From Peronospora farinosa (lineage: Eukaryota; Oomycota; Peronosporomycetes; Peronosporales; Peronosporaceae): 64,000 nt of DNA. This document shows positions 11,971 through 23,120 of this stretch, in pieces; within the stretch, counting starts at the first letter, position 1; the number at the start of each line of letters is the position of its first letter. Position numbers and translations under genes: made by a program. The notes under the pieces are model-generated. The model searched no databases. It was not told the origin of the DNA and was given only the letters and a program-made list of their open reading frames with translations. The stretch lies in contig CANTFK010000914.1 in NCBI GenBank assembly GCA_947646735.1, positions 50,713 through 114,712 on the forward strand, written 5' to 3'.

Positions 11971-13497
11971 CTGCAGCCTCCGACGGAGGTGTGCTCCGAG
12001 TGACCAAGCAGGGGAGCGTTGACTTTAAGGTTGTCGCGCTCGGGGTCATAAAAACGATAAGGCTCCTCGACGTTCAGTACGCTGCAAACCTCGAGCGAAA
12101 CAATAAATCCTATGGGAAGCTCGAGGCGAAAGGATGCGTACTCGAATATCGAGGAGGGGGACGTGTGTTGACCTCCGGGTCGAAGGGCGCACCAATCATG
12201 GATGTTGACCGCACAAACAACGTGTTGGTTTTGAAGGTGACAGGTTACCGTGCGAAGTCATGGGTATGTCAAAGGAAGTTATGGTGGCAGCGATTCGTTC
12301 ACCTGAATATGAATCCAATTCGTATGTTCAGCGTGGTACCTTGATGCACTTCCATCGCCGGCTTGGACACCTTTGTTTCGATACGATCATCAAGATGACC
12401 AAGGACCCCGCATCATGCATCAAGCTGACTGACACAAGACGCATGAATTGCTTGGCGTGTACTCAAGTCAAGCAGAACAAGCAAGCGCAATGGAAGGTGG
12501 ATACTGGCATGAATTCACCCATCGATGTCGTCGGTGGGGTGATATGCAGTGATCTGAAAGGACCGATGACCCCACGAGATCGTCTGGGCAACCGGTACCT
12601 AGTCTACTTCATCGATCACCGGTCCAACTACTGCCGCGTGTTCCTGGCCAAGACCAAGGACGCTGCTGCAGTACTTCCTCGTGCAAATTGAACGCGAGTT
12701 CAGCCTCAGAATTCATGTGCTATGCACTGATGGAGGCGGGGAGTCCAAGAATCTGGACGTGTTTTGCAAGGCAACTGGAGTCTCGCGTCAAATCAGCGAA
12801 GCCAGGAACCAAGCAAACAACGGCAAGGCTGAACGCATGCATCGTACCATTATGAATATGGTACGAAGCATGGTATTCGCCTCGAATCTACCATTATCGT
12901 TCTGCGGAGATGCAGCGGAGTACGCGACGTACATCTTAAATCAAAGCAGGATCAAGTCGAACCTGGGTGGAGTATCCCCGATGGAGCTCCTGACGAAAAA
13001 GGTCCCCAAGTTAACAGACATCGTAACTTTCGGCTCGTTTTGCACGGTTCATGTCAACGCGAGAACAAGTCACTAGGAGAGCGTGGAAATCCATCATCAT
13101 CGGAAAGAGCGATGAGACGAAGGGATACAAGGTATACATCCCCAACGACAAGGTGGTCTTGGTGACTTAACATATTCAAAATATTGAATCGTTGCCAACC
13201 GATAATCACCTTATATCGAATCAAAATGAAATTTGCCGTCAGGAGGAGTTGATGATGGTCGATCAACCGAACACTCAGGTACGATGCCGCGGTAAGCAAC
13301 TTACTGTGAAGCATCACAAGAATCGCAAGCCCGAATGGACGAGGGAGCGCCATGGTACAAGATCAACGAACAGAAGGCAAATTGAGGAGGTGTCAAGCGA
13401 AGATACATCTGGATCCAGGGACGTAGTCAATGCTGTCATAGCACAAGACCACAAGCACTACGGAGAAGCGATCAAGAGCATGCATCATCAAGAGTAG
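11967..13497 (+). pseudogene. Element A protease remainder and integrase, frameshifted
   Basis: Several overlapping frames carry the rest of the protease ('TIRLLDVQYAANLE'), the GAG-pre-integrase region ('FHRRLGHLCFDTIIKM', 'CLACTQVK'), and the integrase core: 'CSDLKGPMTPRDRLGNRYL', 'VLCTDGGGES', and 'NNGKAERMHRTIMNMV' with the catalytic Glu. All correspond to positions in the continuous frame of element D. At least three frame changes (near 12300, 12690 and 13070) break it. The region 13192-13497 is the degraded linker toward RT. Confidence 0.8.
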
Positions 13498-13506
13498 AAG
13501 CTCGCC

Positions 13507-14049
13507 ATGACCGAAGAACTGGACGCGTTGAAGGCGAACGATGTCTGGACGGTCGTTGCACAACCCAAGAATGCGCACATGCTCCACAACAAGTGGGTGT
13601 ACAAGACCAAGACGGATGCCAACGGGGACATGGAGCGATATAAAGCTCGTATGGTCGTCTGCGGGAACGAACAAGTTTTAGGAGTCGACTACAACCTCAC
13701 CTTCATAGCGGTGATGGACTTGAGCACGGTAAAAATGATCCTGATGCTATCAAGACGCTGGAAGGTACCATCTCGACACGGTGATGTGCCGAATGCTTAC
13801 GTCAAAGCAGAAAAGGAGGAGCAGGTACATCTACATGAAGGTGCCTAAATGTATGACCTTGGACGAAGAAGAGCTCAAGGGTCTGGAATCAAGATCGACG
13901 AACGACTTAGCGCTGCTGTTGAAGAAATCGCTGTACGGACTCAAGCAGGCTGGAAGACTCTGGAGCAAACTAATGGATTCGAAGCTGCAACAGAAAGGGT
14001 TTCGACAATGCACGACGGACATGTGTCTGTACTTCAGGTACGAAGCCAC
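13507..14049 (+). pseudogene. Element A reverse transcriptase, N-terminal part
   Basis: The RVT_2-type copia RT begins 'LDALKANDVWTVVAQP', 'MHNKW' (as 'LHNKWVYKTKTDANG'), 'YKARMVVCGNEQ', 'PSRHGDVPNAYVKA', then after a frameshift near 13830 'KKSLYGLKQAGRLWSKLM' and 'CTTDMCLYF'. The sequence stops at the LTR of inserted element B (14050) and resumes at 18669 with the catalytic YVDD segment. Confidence 0.85.
14045..14049. repeat. Decayed target duplication of element B (left)
   Basis: GCCAC on the left corresponds to GGCAA (18669-18673) on the right, 3 of 5 identical. Removing B plus one copy restores an RT of exactly the same local length as in element D, which supports a 5-bp duplication that has since diverged. 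Confidence 0.5.
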
Positions 14050-14366
14050 TAAAGGTTATTGGAGAGGTTGGAAGTGCTTGAGTGGTTTGATGCAAAACGC
14101 AAAGTGACTCATTTGGTCCATAGTTCGCTACACTACTCTAAGCCTAATCTTTACCCTCTGGAGACACTCTACTTGATTCATGATTTGCTGCAGCCAATCA
14201 GAGCCTGAGCCCAGCTTCAACTGCATCCAATCACGAACTTCAACTGCATCCAATCACCGAACTTCAACTGCATCCAATCACAGGAATGACGGTAGTATCG
14301 CGACTGATGGTCATACCGGTATCTTATCGGTATACCGCAACTGGTCGAGGGGTCTTATTGACAACA
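14050..14366 (-). repeat. 3' LTR of element B
   Basis: 317 bp, reading TGTTGTCAATA...CCTTTA on the minus strand. It has three copies of a unit containing CTTCAACTGCATCCAATCAC (plus-strand sense) where the 5' LTR has two, which explains the 23-bp length difference. A purine tract GTGGGAG (14373-14367, minus) precedes it. Confidence 0.88.
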
Positions 14367-14379
14367 CTCCCACTCGACT

Positions 14380-15882
14380 CGACAGCCGATGATGCCATAA
14401 TGCCAAGTTTGCGTCGGAGCGTACTGAACTGTGGGCCGGGAATTGGCTTCGTCATGAGGTCGGCCAGCATGTCAAGTACTGTAGCACAAATTGGCCATCT
14501 TCCACCTTCTCGCGTACGAAGTGGTATCGTATGTCGATGTGCTTGGTGCACTTGTGAGACTCGAAATTCTTGGCCAACGCAATCGAACCTTGATTGTCCT
14601 CGTAAATCTTGACCGCTTCGTCCTTTGCCATTTCTCCAAGCTTGCATAGGAAGACCTTTAACCAAACTACCTCTTGAGGAGCTTCCGATAGTGCCATGTA
14701 CTCGGCTTCCGTTGAAGACAGCGCCACCGTTCGCTGTTTCTTGCTTCTCCAACTGATACACCCGCCGTTCATCATGAAAGCGTAGCCACTAGTATTTTGG
14801 CGCGACTCAGTGTCGCCTGCCCAGTCTGCATCCGAATAGCCTGTAAGAGCATCGCCATCCGCCGTGAACTCGATGCCGTAGGTATTCGTGCCTTGAATGT
14901 ACCGAAATACCCGCTTTAGCGCTTGCCAATGTGTAGGACATGGATTTGCTGCAAATTGGCTGAGGACTCCCACTGCAGTGGCAAGGTCGGGACGCGTGCC
15001 AACCATAAGGTACATGAGGCAGCCAACAGCACTTCGGTAGGGCACGTTTGCCATTGTGTCGCTGTGATTGCACCCATACTCGAACATAAACTTTACCAAT
15101 TTGAGTCCTGGATCTTGTGATGTCTTGACTGGATTGCTGTTGTCCATGCCAAACTTGGTCAAAACGTCCTTGGCGAACTTGGTCTGACGCTCGATACCTT
15201 TCCCGTTCTTGATAGATTCCATGCCAAGAAAGAAGTTGAGCTTACCCAAGTTGGTTATCTCAAATCGATCACTCAAGGCGTCCTTTACTGTCTTGAGCAT
15301 CTTGTCACTGCTGCTTGCAAGTACCAAGTCGTCCACATAGAGTGCGCCGAAGATTATGGCTTCACCGTTGCGCTTCGTGTAGATGCAGTGGTCCGATTCA
15401 CATTTCTTCAAACCAAGCTTCAGCATAAACTCGTCAATGGTCTTGTTCCACATGCGCGGCGATTGCTTCAGTCCGTACAGCGATCGATTGAGCTTGCACA
15501 CGAGGTTGGGATTGCTTTCCTCGATGTAACCTTCAGGCTGAATCTTGTAGATGTCTTCGTCCAGTTCACCATTGAGAAAAGCAGTCTTGACGTCCATCTG
15601 GTGCACGGTAAGATCGTACTTCGCCGCAAGACTTAGCATGATTCGAATTGACGTGAACTTTGCCACAGGCGCGAATGTTTCTTCATAGTCAATACCGAAC
15701 TTTTGCGAGAATCCTTTCGCAACCAGGCGTGCCTTGAACCCCTCAATTTCTCCATCCTTATTTTCTTTGACACGAAACACCCATCTGCAGCCGATTGCTT
15801 TTCGACCTTTAAGAGGCCGGACAAGATCCCATGTCTTGTTCTTGAGCAGCGAGTTGATTCGGAGTCGCACGCTTCTTCCCAT
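14380..15882 (-). pseudogene. Element B reverse transcriptase-RNase H
   Basis: A continuous frame of 476 codons (15882-14452), then a shift into a second frame holding the RNase H end 'MLADLMTKPIPGPQFSTLRR'. RT motifs in order: 'NKTWDLVRPLKGRKAIGCRW', 'FKARLVAKGFSQKFGIDYEE', 'TFAPVAKFTSIR', 'MDVKTAFLNGELDEDIY', 'RSLYGLKQSPRMW', and the catalytic 'ALYVDDLVLASS'. RNase H follows: 'YSDADWAGD', 'SSTEAEYMALSEA', 'IYEDNQGSIALAKN' and 'KHIDIRYHFVREKV'. All catalytic acids appear intact, unlike the upstream part of this element. The final frame change is near 14470. Confidence 0.88.
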
Positions 15883-16327
15883 TTCGCAGAGTTGATGGAT
15901 TCCATCGCCGACCTGTGCGTGGTCGGCATTTCTCCCACTGAATCCACAACGAATGCCGCCTCAAAATCTCCTTCAGCAATGGCCGACATGTGCTTGAGAC
16001 TACGGTTTTGTCGCTTTGAACTGGAAGTTCCGTTGTTTGATCGAGAGATTGTGTTCTTGGATGTCTTTTGTCGCCAGGCGCGAAGTCTGCCGTTTGGACG
16101 TCCTCAACGTCTTCATCTTCATTCATAGCATCATGGTCCGTACTCGCTTCCTCGTTGAGATCAGTGACCGCTTGTTCTTGGACAGATCTCCCACCGTCGA
16201 AGACGTCATCCATAAACTGCGCATCACGACTTACGGTGACGCGCCCACTTGATATGTCCTCAAAGCGGTAGGCCTTGAGATGCTCCGCGTAGTCCAAAAA
16301 ACGGCATAGTGAAGCATTGGCATCCAA
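15809..16327 (-). pseudogene. Element B integrase-RT linker
   Basis: The acidic, low-complexity linker between integrase and RT ('DANASLCRFLDYAEHLKAYR', 'TDHDAMNEDEDVEDVQTADF'). It overlaps the start of the RT frame in another phase, so an indel near 15880 separates them. The segment normally follows 'GVRIPHEKR', which here is broken near 16340-16370. Confidence 0.65.
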
Positions 16328-16369
16328 TTTCGAGCGTTTCTCGTGCGGAATATGGACGTACGCATGGCA

Positions 16370-17482
16370 TCAAAATACCTTGAGGTTTGTCAGTACAGGT
16401 TTCTTCTTCGTCCAGACCTCATAAGGTGACTTGTATTCACTTATGGCTCTTGTTGGGCATCGGTTTCGCACTAACATTGCCGTCGTCACAGCTTCGCCCC
16501 AATAACTCTTGTGTAATCCAGCGTGTTCCAGCATGCAACGAGCACATTCCACGAGCGTCCGGTTCATTCGCTTCGCGACCCCATTCAGCTGTGGTGTGTA
16601 CGGCGGCGTGTTCTTTCGAACAATACCGTTCTTGGTACAAAACTTCGTCATGTCTTCAGCCGTGTACTCGCCGCCGTTGTCACAAATTAGCGTATTGACG
16701 TGATTACCAGTTTGAGTCTCGGAAAGAGCAACAAATTCAGCAAACTTGGTGATCACTTCGTACTTCTTCTTCATAAGATACACCACGCAGTATCTTGACT
16801 TGTCGTCAATGAACGTGACGAAGTATCGTTTGCCACTAAAAGTTGGACTTGACATAGGTCCACAGACGTCGCTGTGAATGAAATCCAGAATCTTGGTTGA
16901 GCGTTTCGGTGCTGTCGATTGAAAACGCACGCGTGTTTGCTTACCAAGCGCACATCCATCACAAACATCCCAGTTTTCGATAGACGTTATGTACCAACTT
17001 TCTTCTTCACGATGGTTTTAAGTCCATCGTGGCTCACATGACCAAGTCGAAGGTGCCAGAGGTACGACTTGGTGTACCCATAACATCCCGACGACTTGGC
17101 TGCATTGGCTTCATCTCCCAGAAGTGGCGTCATTTGAAGCTTGAAGAGACCTTTACCCTCACGAGCTCCGATCTTCCACTTCATGCTTTTCGCTTCGGAA
17201 AAACAGCCATCCGTGTCAAATTTTACAGGACCGACGTCCTTAGTAAATCGACCGACCGAGAAGGTTGCGGGATAGCTTGGGAATGTGCCACACCTTCGTC
17301 AGTACACCCTTCTTGATACCCTTCGGGGTCTTCATAGACATCATTATGTCACCACATCCAATTGCTTGCACGATACCATCGTCTGCAAGGTGTACGTCAA
17401 TTGAAGAGAAGAGCTTGCAGTTCGTCATGAACTTCTTGGAGCACGTCATGTGCTGCGTCGCTCCTGATTCGACCAGCCACAC
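16370..17482 (-). pseudogene. Element B protease and integrase, active sites mutated
   Basis: The protease start reads 'WLVESGATQHMT'; the family motif is DSGAT, so the catalytic Asp is Glu. The frame then breaks near 17240. A GAG-pre-integrase part follows at 17184-16987 ('YLWHLRLGHVSHDGLKTI'), and the integrase core at 16930-16370 ('DFIHSDVCGPM', 'TFIDDKSRYCVVYLM', 'LICDNGGEYTA', 'QLNGVAKRMNRTLVECAR'). In that last motif the catalytic Glu of 'GVAERMNRT' is Lys. Both changes would abolish activity. Confidence 0.82.
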
Positions 17483-17484
17483 TT

Positions 17485-18370
17485 CATCCGCGTTGTCGGC
17501 GCTCTTACTCCAGCCAGCTGAAAACAGATAGTTGCCGTCATCGTCGTTCTGAGCGACGTTGGCGCGATGCGATCGGTAGTGTTACGTGTTGTCTTGGCCT
17601 CGCGAAGAACACTCCGCGATCCAATGACCCATTTTACCGCAATTATGGCACGCCCCAGTCTTCTTCACCGGTCGTCCTTTGTTGCGCTTGTTGTCCCTTG
17701 TCATAAAAGCTTCGCCATGGGTAGCTCCGTCGACGCTACCACCTTGTTCCTTGCGTTTCATGTCCTCATGAAGGAGCCTAGACGACACTAGCTCCCACGT
17801 CAGCGTATCAGCTCTCGATTTCAACGCAGTGATGAGGAACTGGTACGATTCGATGAGACTTCCAAGCAGCGTGATTACCAGGTCGTCAGCACTGACCGGA
17901 GCGCCCACTGATTCGAGCTGCTCTGCCAGAGTCTTCACCTTGTTGATGTGTTCCAACACATCGTCTCCTTCTTCCATCGTGACTGTGAAGAGACGACGAC
18001 GAAGAAGGAGCTTATTCGCCAAGCTTTTCTTCTCGAAGTGGTCTTCAAGTCTTGACCATGCATCATGCGCATCACTTGCAGAACGGACGAGCGGCAGTTG
18101 CGAATCTTCCATAGCCAAGCAGATAGCTGCCATGGCCTTGCGAGACTTCCTCTTGAACGACGCTTGATACATCGTGTTTGCCAAGTCACCAATCTTCACT
18201 TCCCTAGAGACGACCTCCCACAGTTCACGCCCCTCGAGCACCATCTGCATCTTGAACTTCCAGGCGTGGAAGTTGGTCCCATCAAACTTGTTGATGCGTC
18301 TCAGCGACGAGTGCTCCATCGCGAACGCGTAGTCGGACGCAGAGTTTGAGGTGGCGGGGCTTGGGCTCAT
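17485..18370 (-). pseudogene. Element B gag (UBN2-type) with zinc knuckle
   Basis: The frame starts at ATG 18370 in the primer site (Met-Ser-Pro). 'FDGTNFHAWKFKMQMVLEGR', 'DAHDAWSRLEDHFEKKS' and 'EQLESVGAPVSADDLVITLL' identify a UBN2/retrotran_gag_2-type copia gag. A CCHC knuckle 'CHNCGKMGHWIAEC' is near residue 240. An in-frame TAA at 17584-17582 ends the frame after 262 codons, and the same frame continues into the protease. Confidence 0.88.
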
Positions 18371-18374
18371 AACC
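18363..18374 (-). promoter_or_regulatory. Primer-binding site of B (initiator tRNA-Met half)
   Basis: GGTTATGAGCCC on the minus strand, directly after the 5' LTR end CCTTTA. It is identical to the sites of elements A and D although B belongs to a different copia lineage, and it contains the gag ATG. Confidence 0.85.
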
Positions 18375-18668
18375 TAAAGGTTATTGGAGAGGTTGGAAGT
18401 GCTTGAGTGGTTTGATGCAAAACGCAAAGTGACTCATTTGGTCCATAGTTCGCTACACTACTCTAAGCTTAATGTTTACCCTCCGGATACAATCTACTTG
18501 ATTCATGATTTTCTGCAGCCAATCAGAGCCTGAGACCAGCTTCAACTGCATCCAATCACCGAACTTCAACTGCATCCAATCACAGGAATGACGGTAGTAT
18601 CGCGACTGATGGTCATACCGGTATCTTATCGGTATACCGCAGTTGGTCGAGGAGTCATATTGACAACA
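18375..18668 (-). repeat. 5' LTR of element B
   Basis: 294 bp. It differs from the 3' LTR by one 23-bp repeat copy and roughly a dozen substitutions, judged by eye. Confidence 0.88.
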
Positions 18669-19383
18669 GGCAATACATGCACGGTGGTCGGAGTCTACGT
18701 CGACGATCTGCTCGTCAGAGGGACTAAGCCAAGCGCAGTGGACAACTTTTTTACGGACATGGCGTGTCTGTCGATCAAGGATCTGGGCGTGGTGAACAAG
18801 TTTTTGGGGCTTCGCATCAAACTGGACGAGTCCAAGGGGTACATTCTGGACCAACAAGTGACGATCGATTCACTATTGAAGGAGTTCGGATTGGACTCGG
18901 CGAACGGAGTGAGGAATGCGATAGGCGACGAATGCAACCTCGAGGATGAAGATGCTCAAGAACTTCTGTCAACGAGAAGTGCAAAAAACGATTGAAGCCT
19001 GAAGTCTTTCCAGTCGATGGTGGGAAGTCTACTATGGATCGCAAGGTGCACGCGGCCAGACATTTGTTTTGCGGTGCACAAGGCAACGAGACAAACACAC
19101 AAGCCGACGGTCAAGGATTGGAAGACTGCCGAAAGGATCATGCGCTACTTGAAGATGTCAAAGGATCTGAAGCTACATCTGAGCGGTGATGGATCGGCAT
19201 CCAAGGACATGCGTATTGAAAGCTGGAGCGACGCGGACTTTGCGGCGGATAAGTCGGACCGGAAGTCTGTATCGGGTTGTGTTCCGACCATGGATGGATC
19301 TGTTGTTTTTTGGTCGTGCAAGAAGCAGTCTGGAGTATCGCTGAGCACCATGGAGGCAGAGTTCATCACGGCGTCTTGTGGTG
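18669..19383 (+). pseudogene. Element A RT C-terminal part and RNase H start
   Basis: A's RT resumes after nested B with 'TVVGVYVDDLLVRGT' (YVDD at 18696-18707), 'LGVVNKFLGLRI', and 'GYILDQQVTIDSLLKEFG'. After a frameshift near 18985-19017 comes 'LLWIARCTRPDICFAVHKA', 'IESWSDADFAADKSDRKSVS' and 'GVSLSTMEAEFITAS', the RNase H core. The sequence breaks off near 19383, where a second insertion begins. Confidence 0.85.
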
Positions 19384-20423
19384 GAGTGGGTTCTCAAAAT
19401 TGTATGATGAGACCCCAAACCACTCACTGTGCCGGACTGCCGATTGTCGGAGGGGGTACCCCGATGCCGCGTATGGACCTTCTCTCACCTTGTGTACCCG
19501 TCGGCTGGCGGGTTGCACTCTTCGGAGGACTTGGTGAAGATGTAGACGTCTACATTGAGGGAGGTAGACCTGGGGGGGGGGGCCTCGAGTGGATATGCTT
19601 CACTCTGTGGGCCGGTAGGTGTCCACTCGATCGACCTGGTCGAGAGTGGACTTAGAGCCAAATTCTTCAGGGAACTTATCCCTGGCCTTTTCCTTCTTGT
19701 TTCAGGGGTATCAACCACCTGACCTTTACTTTGCTCCCGGACCGTGAGGTAAGGGAGGCCGCTTCCGATAGCGGGTCTTGGGGGTGCTTCTACTCGAACG
19801 AGCTCACAGGCCAAATTTATCCTGGAGCCCTATCCTTACTTGAACTTCGCTACACAACTGTCTTCGACGGGGCCAAAATATATCCCTTCCCGGAACAGTG
19901 AGTAACTTAGAGCAAGTTCTTCTTGGGTGACGGAGTCGTGCCACGTAGATCGCAAATTGAGTAGTATGTAATATAGTCCTATCCTTTTAACTCCTTTACT
20001 CTATCCTTGCCTGAAGCTCTGATTGCTTGCGTCGACTAGTCTGATCCTTGTATTAACTGGTCCGGAGTGGCTGAACCCCGAAGGGCCGAGGTCGATCGCC
20101 GAGGGACCCAGGTCTACCAACGAGGGACCGGGTCGACCAATGAGGGACCAGGTCGACCAATGGGGGACCCAGGCCTACCAACGAGGGGCCGGGTCGATCA
20201 ATGAAGGTCCATGGTAAACTCCCTTCGGTACCAGTTAACCGGCACACTGATACTGATTTTTTCTTCTGTGGGTCCTGCAGATTGTTCTCCACCAACGGTC
20301 GCTCCCCTTCGAGGCCCCTGTCTCTCTGGTCTCCTGTCCCTGACCCACGGTCTATACTCCGAATCCAACTGGATTATGGGGTCCCCACATCACATAAACA
20401 CAGTCTCAAGCCGAACGCGAACT
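19381..20423. mobile_element. Unclassified insertion C (about 1.05 kb) in the RNase H of A
   Basis: Sequence unrelated to copia separates RNase H 'LSTMEAEFITASCGG' from 'ELLGMKALFED..' of the same protein. Ends are approximate, since I could not find a clean target duplication. It contains a G11 run (19572-19582), five copies of a 20-21-bp unit at 20090-20215, and no coding domain. A solo LTR or a non-autonomous LTR element would fit its size and lack of genes. Confidence 0.6.
20090..20215. repeat. 20-21-bp tandem repeat in insertion C
   Basis: About five imperfect copies of GAGGGACCAGGTCGACCAAT, varying at two to four positions each. Confidence 0.85.
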
Positions 20424-20729
20424 ACTAGGGATGAAGGCACTGTTCGAAGATTGAAGTTGAACGTGACCAAGCCGATGCCAATGTGGATGGACAACCAAGC
20501 GGCTATCAAACAGATCGAGTCGGAGAAGAGCACGTCAAGCGCTAAGCACGTGGACATCAGGTTCAAGTTCATCAGCAACTACGCGAAAGATGGGATAGTG
20601 GCCCCAAGGTTTGTCAAGTCCCAAGCCATGATAGCAGACATTTTGACGAAGTCATTGCCGGCGCCAAGAATGGAAGAGCTACGTAAATTGCTCGGTTTGA
20701 AGACCACTCAGGCTGACACCGAGGAGGAG
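20409..20729 (+). pseudogene. Element A RNase H end and polypurine tract
   Basis: The RNase H of A resumes with 'ELLGMKALFED'. A one-base loss near 20450 shifts it to 'LKLNVTKPMPMWMDNQAAIK', 'AKHVDIRFKFISNYAKDG' and 'MIADILTKSLPAPRMEELRK', all with counterparts in D. The polypurine tract GAGGAGGAG (20721-20729) abuts the 3' LTR. Confidence 0.85.
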
Positions 20730-21154
20730 TATTGGAAATTTCTGTTTAGAAACGTCTTGTTAGTCATTGTTGTGTTGCAGGTTCAACTGCTATACCATGT
20801 GATAGTGACACCTGATTGGTCGAGCCCACGAAAGACTTGACAGATGGTGAGGCGAGACGACGACGGTGACAGATGGTGAGACAAGGCGGCGACTGTGACA
20901 GACGTCGTAACAGATGTTTTGATAAGACGGTGCCGAACAGGTGGCGGGAAGAGGCAGCGACATGACCTGTTGGGCGACATGGCGACGGCTCATAAGATAA
21001 GAGGAGAGACGGACGCAATCATGTTATGGTCAAGTTGCAGTGCATGTTATATTGCAGTGTTAGCGAACGAAGATAACATTTTAATATATTCACTTCTACT
21101 TTTACCTCTTCGCACACAAGTGCAACAAAGTTCCAAATCGCAACTTTCCTACAC
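20730..21154 (+). repeat. 3' LTR of element A
   Basis: Begins TATTGGAAATTT (the start has diverged from TGTTAGAAATG) and ends TTTCCTACA, followed by the CTTAC target duplication at 21155-21159. Confidence 0.9.
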
Positions 21155-21159
21155 TTACG

Positions 21160-23100
21160 CGTCTTGTTACTTTCCATTGCGATATTCACATTGTAACTTA
21201 TTTTATTGATCACGTATTATTGCAATTTGAAATCATCAGAAATATTCTTTGGCGTAAGCTATATTTATGCAATAAACATTTGGAGTTCTTATAAAGTTTG
21301 TTATAAATGATTTTCGTGCAGGCTTAGACGACCTATGACAAAATGATGTATGAGACTGGCGTGGATACAGATGTATGAGACTGGCGTAACTACAACAATT
21401 GTGATTAGTAAAGTTCAATTGGCGCGAAAGCATTAGTGTAGAAAGTATAGCAGCGACAAGTCTGCAAAACGTTGCAATCAATTCCTTAAGATTGGCATAA
21501 TCGGGAGACGTAAAAGCAAATTCCACCTCGCCTCGCGTCATGCAACTAACGAACTAATAAAAACACAAGAGATTCATCAAAATCTATTGTATTCTACCGT
21601 CGTGAACGCAAAAAGAAGCAAGAGGAACTTTTTTACGATAAGTTTTTAATCAAGCAAATCCCGATATGAATAGTATTGGTATTTAAATTACCTTGCAAGT
21701 AAAACATGTCAGGGTCAAAGGATAGTATCTAACCAGTAGTCGTCTTATATTGCTGGCACTTCGTGGAACCACTACACCTTCAACGGCTTTACAATGGGTA
21801 ATCTTATAATCAATTCATCCTCTTTGCTATGTCATTTTATTGTGTAGGGTTTCCTTACGCCAAAGTGTAGTGTTCTTATTATCGCACGGTTCTATAAGAT
21901 TGCTAGAGCAAGGAAGTTGAATACTATTGGTTGCGCACGTAAACACAAGTCCAGAGCGCTTCCGTCCGTGTAAGCACGGCACAAACCAATTTGATACCGC
22001 GCTCATTGAGCTAAGTTAGCACCATTATGCATCGATAAACTATCATATCAATCTAACAGTCCTGATGAAGAGGAGGCAAACGCAATATTGTACTTAGAAA
22101 TTAAGAAACAAATCTAGAATGGCTATGCTTCCTATGAACTATTCGCCTTGTTGTGAATATGCGTGCAAATTTATCATACTGGTTTGATGATACGAGCTGC
22201 AAACGAGGGTATGCGGAAGAATCCTGTTATTACCATTATCGAAGATATAAGATCGATAGGTCGCTGCAGGTCTGACCGTAGTTATCGGCACTAAAGAGTC
22301 GTAAGGTTAGCCATACCCACCGTAGCCCTACCGCTGACGTACCAGTAGCTTAGTCGTAGGCTTTAAGGGGTTCCTTCATGACGGTAGCCAAAACCATCGC
22401 TAGCCACCGACGTGGATTATGAGTACCCACCATAGCCGTCATGCCCATGCCGTACTCATCATAGCAATGGTCGCAGCCATCGTAGTCGTCGCCTTTCCCA
22501 ACGTAGTGCCCCTTGAAGTCACCCCTCACCTCTCGCGCAAGCGACAGATCTGCTGCTAATTTTGATGGTCGTCGTCTCAGTCGTTGCTGGTGTGGGGGCT
22601 GGTCGTCCACATTCCCGGTAACTTGACTGTTACCATGACTGCCAACACTTTATATTATGGCACCTATACACCCACATCGAATGCCAACACTTTAGACATC
22701 TTCAATATCGGCGGCTGCAGTAGTTTTTGAAATAACAAGGCTTCCTTGGAGGAAGATCGACTTGTATGCGTACAATTGGCAAGGAGCATTTTTACTTGGT
22801 CATCGCTCGACATCGGAAGCGAATGCTTGCAGTACAAGCCTGGTCAGTCTCTTTTGTGTATTCTCTGGTTGATACATCATCAATCTTTGTTTCTTCGCCA
22901 ACTTGAGTCGCAATTGACACAGCCTCAGTTGTTAAGGCAAATAACGATTCTCTCGACGATTCTCCAATCCATCACTTTGACCAAGACAAAACCAGATTCA
23001 CGACTTCTATGGCATCACTTCAACATCCATGACAAACAGAGACTAACAACTCTCTGCAACAAAACCCCGCTACACTACAGTGTCCTCGGCCACTTCTCGC
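21160..23100. other. Intergenic, no intact gene
   Basis: About 1.9 kb without a supportable gene. A minus-strand frame at 22610-22350 (86 codons, 'GKGDDYDGCDHCYDEYGMGM') recalls the composition of the Tyr/Gly-rich gene at 23189 and could be a decayed paralogue, but this is weak. Confidence 0.45.
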
Positions 23101-23104
23101 TCTC

Positions 23105-23120
23105 TCACTTCTCGGTTTGC
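23105..23120 (+). promoter_or_regulatory. Possible oomycete Inr/FPR core promoter
   Basis: TCACTTCTCGGTTTGC, about 70 bases upstream of the ATG at 23189, resembles the oomycete initiator (YTCANTYY) joined to the flanking promoter region (about WTTTNC). The position suits a start site with a short leader. No other promoter evidence is available. Confidence 0.4.

Larger units (their letters stand above)
14050..18668 (-). mobile_element. Ty1/copia retrotransposon B nested in A
   Basis: A 4.6-kb copia element on the minus strand, inserted in the RT of element A. The 5' LTR is 18375-18668 and the 3' LTR 14050-14366. It has the same initiator-tRNA half-molecule primer site as A and D but a different gag type (UBN2-like) and distinct pol, so it belongs to another lineage. 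Order on the minus strand is gag-knuckle, protease, integrase, RT, RNase H. Gag, protease and integrase carry stops and active-site changes, while RT-RNase H is one long frame. LTR divergence is a few percent plus one copy of a 23-bp repeat. Confidence 0.92.
10181..21154 (+). mobile_element. Ty1/copia retrotransposon A (interrupted, decayed)
   Basis: A copia-order element (gag, protease, integrase, reverse transcriptase, RNase H) on the plus strand. It has 424-bp LTRs, a tRNA half-molecule primer site and a perfect CTTAC target duplication. Its RT is split by copia element B at 14050-18668, and its RNase H by a second insertion at about 19381-20423. Without these it would be about 5.3 kb, close to related element D (5.2 kb). 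The LTRs differ at roughly 19 positions (about 4-5%, counted by eye), and the coding frames carry several stops and indels, so it is an old, dead copy. Its proteins resemble those of element D throughout, so A and D belong to one lineage. Confidence 0.92.
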
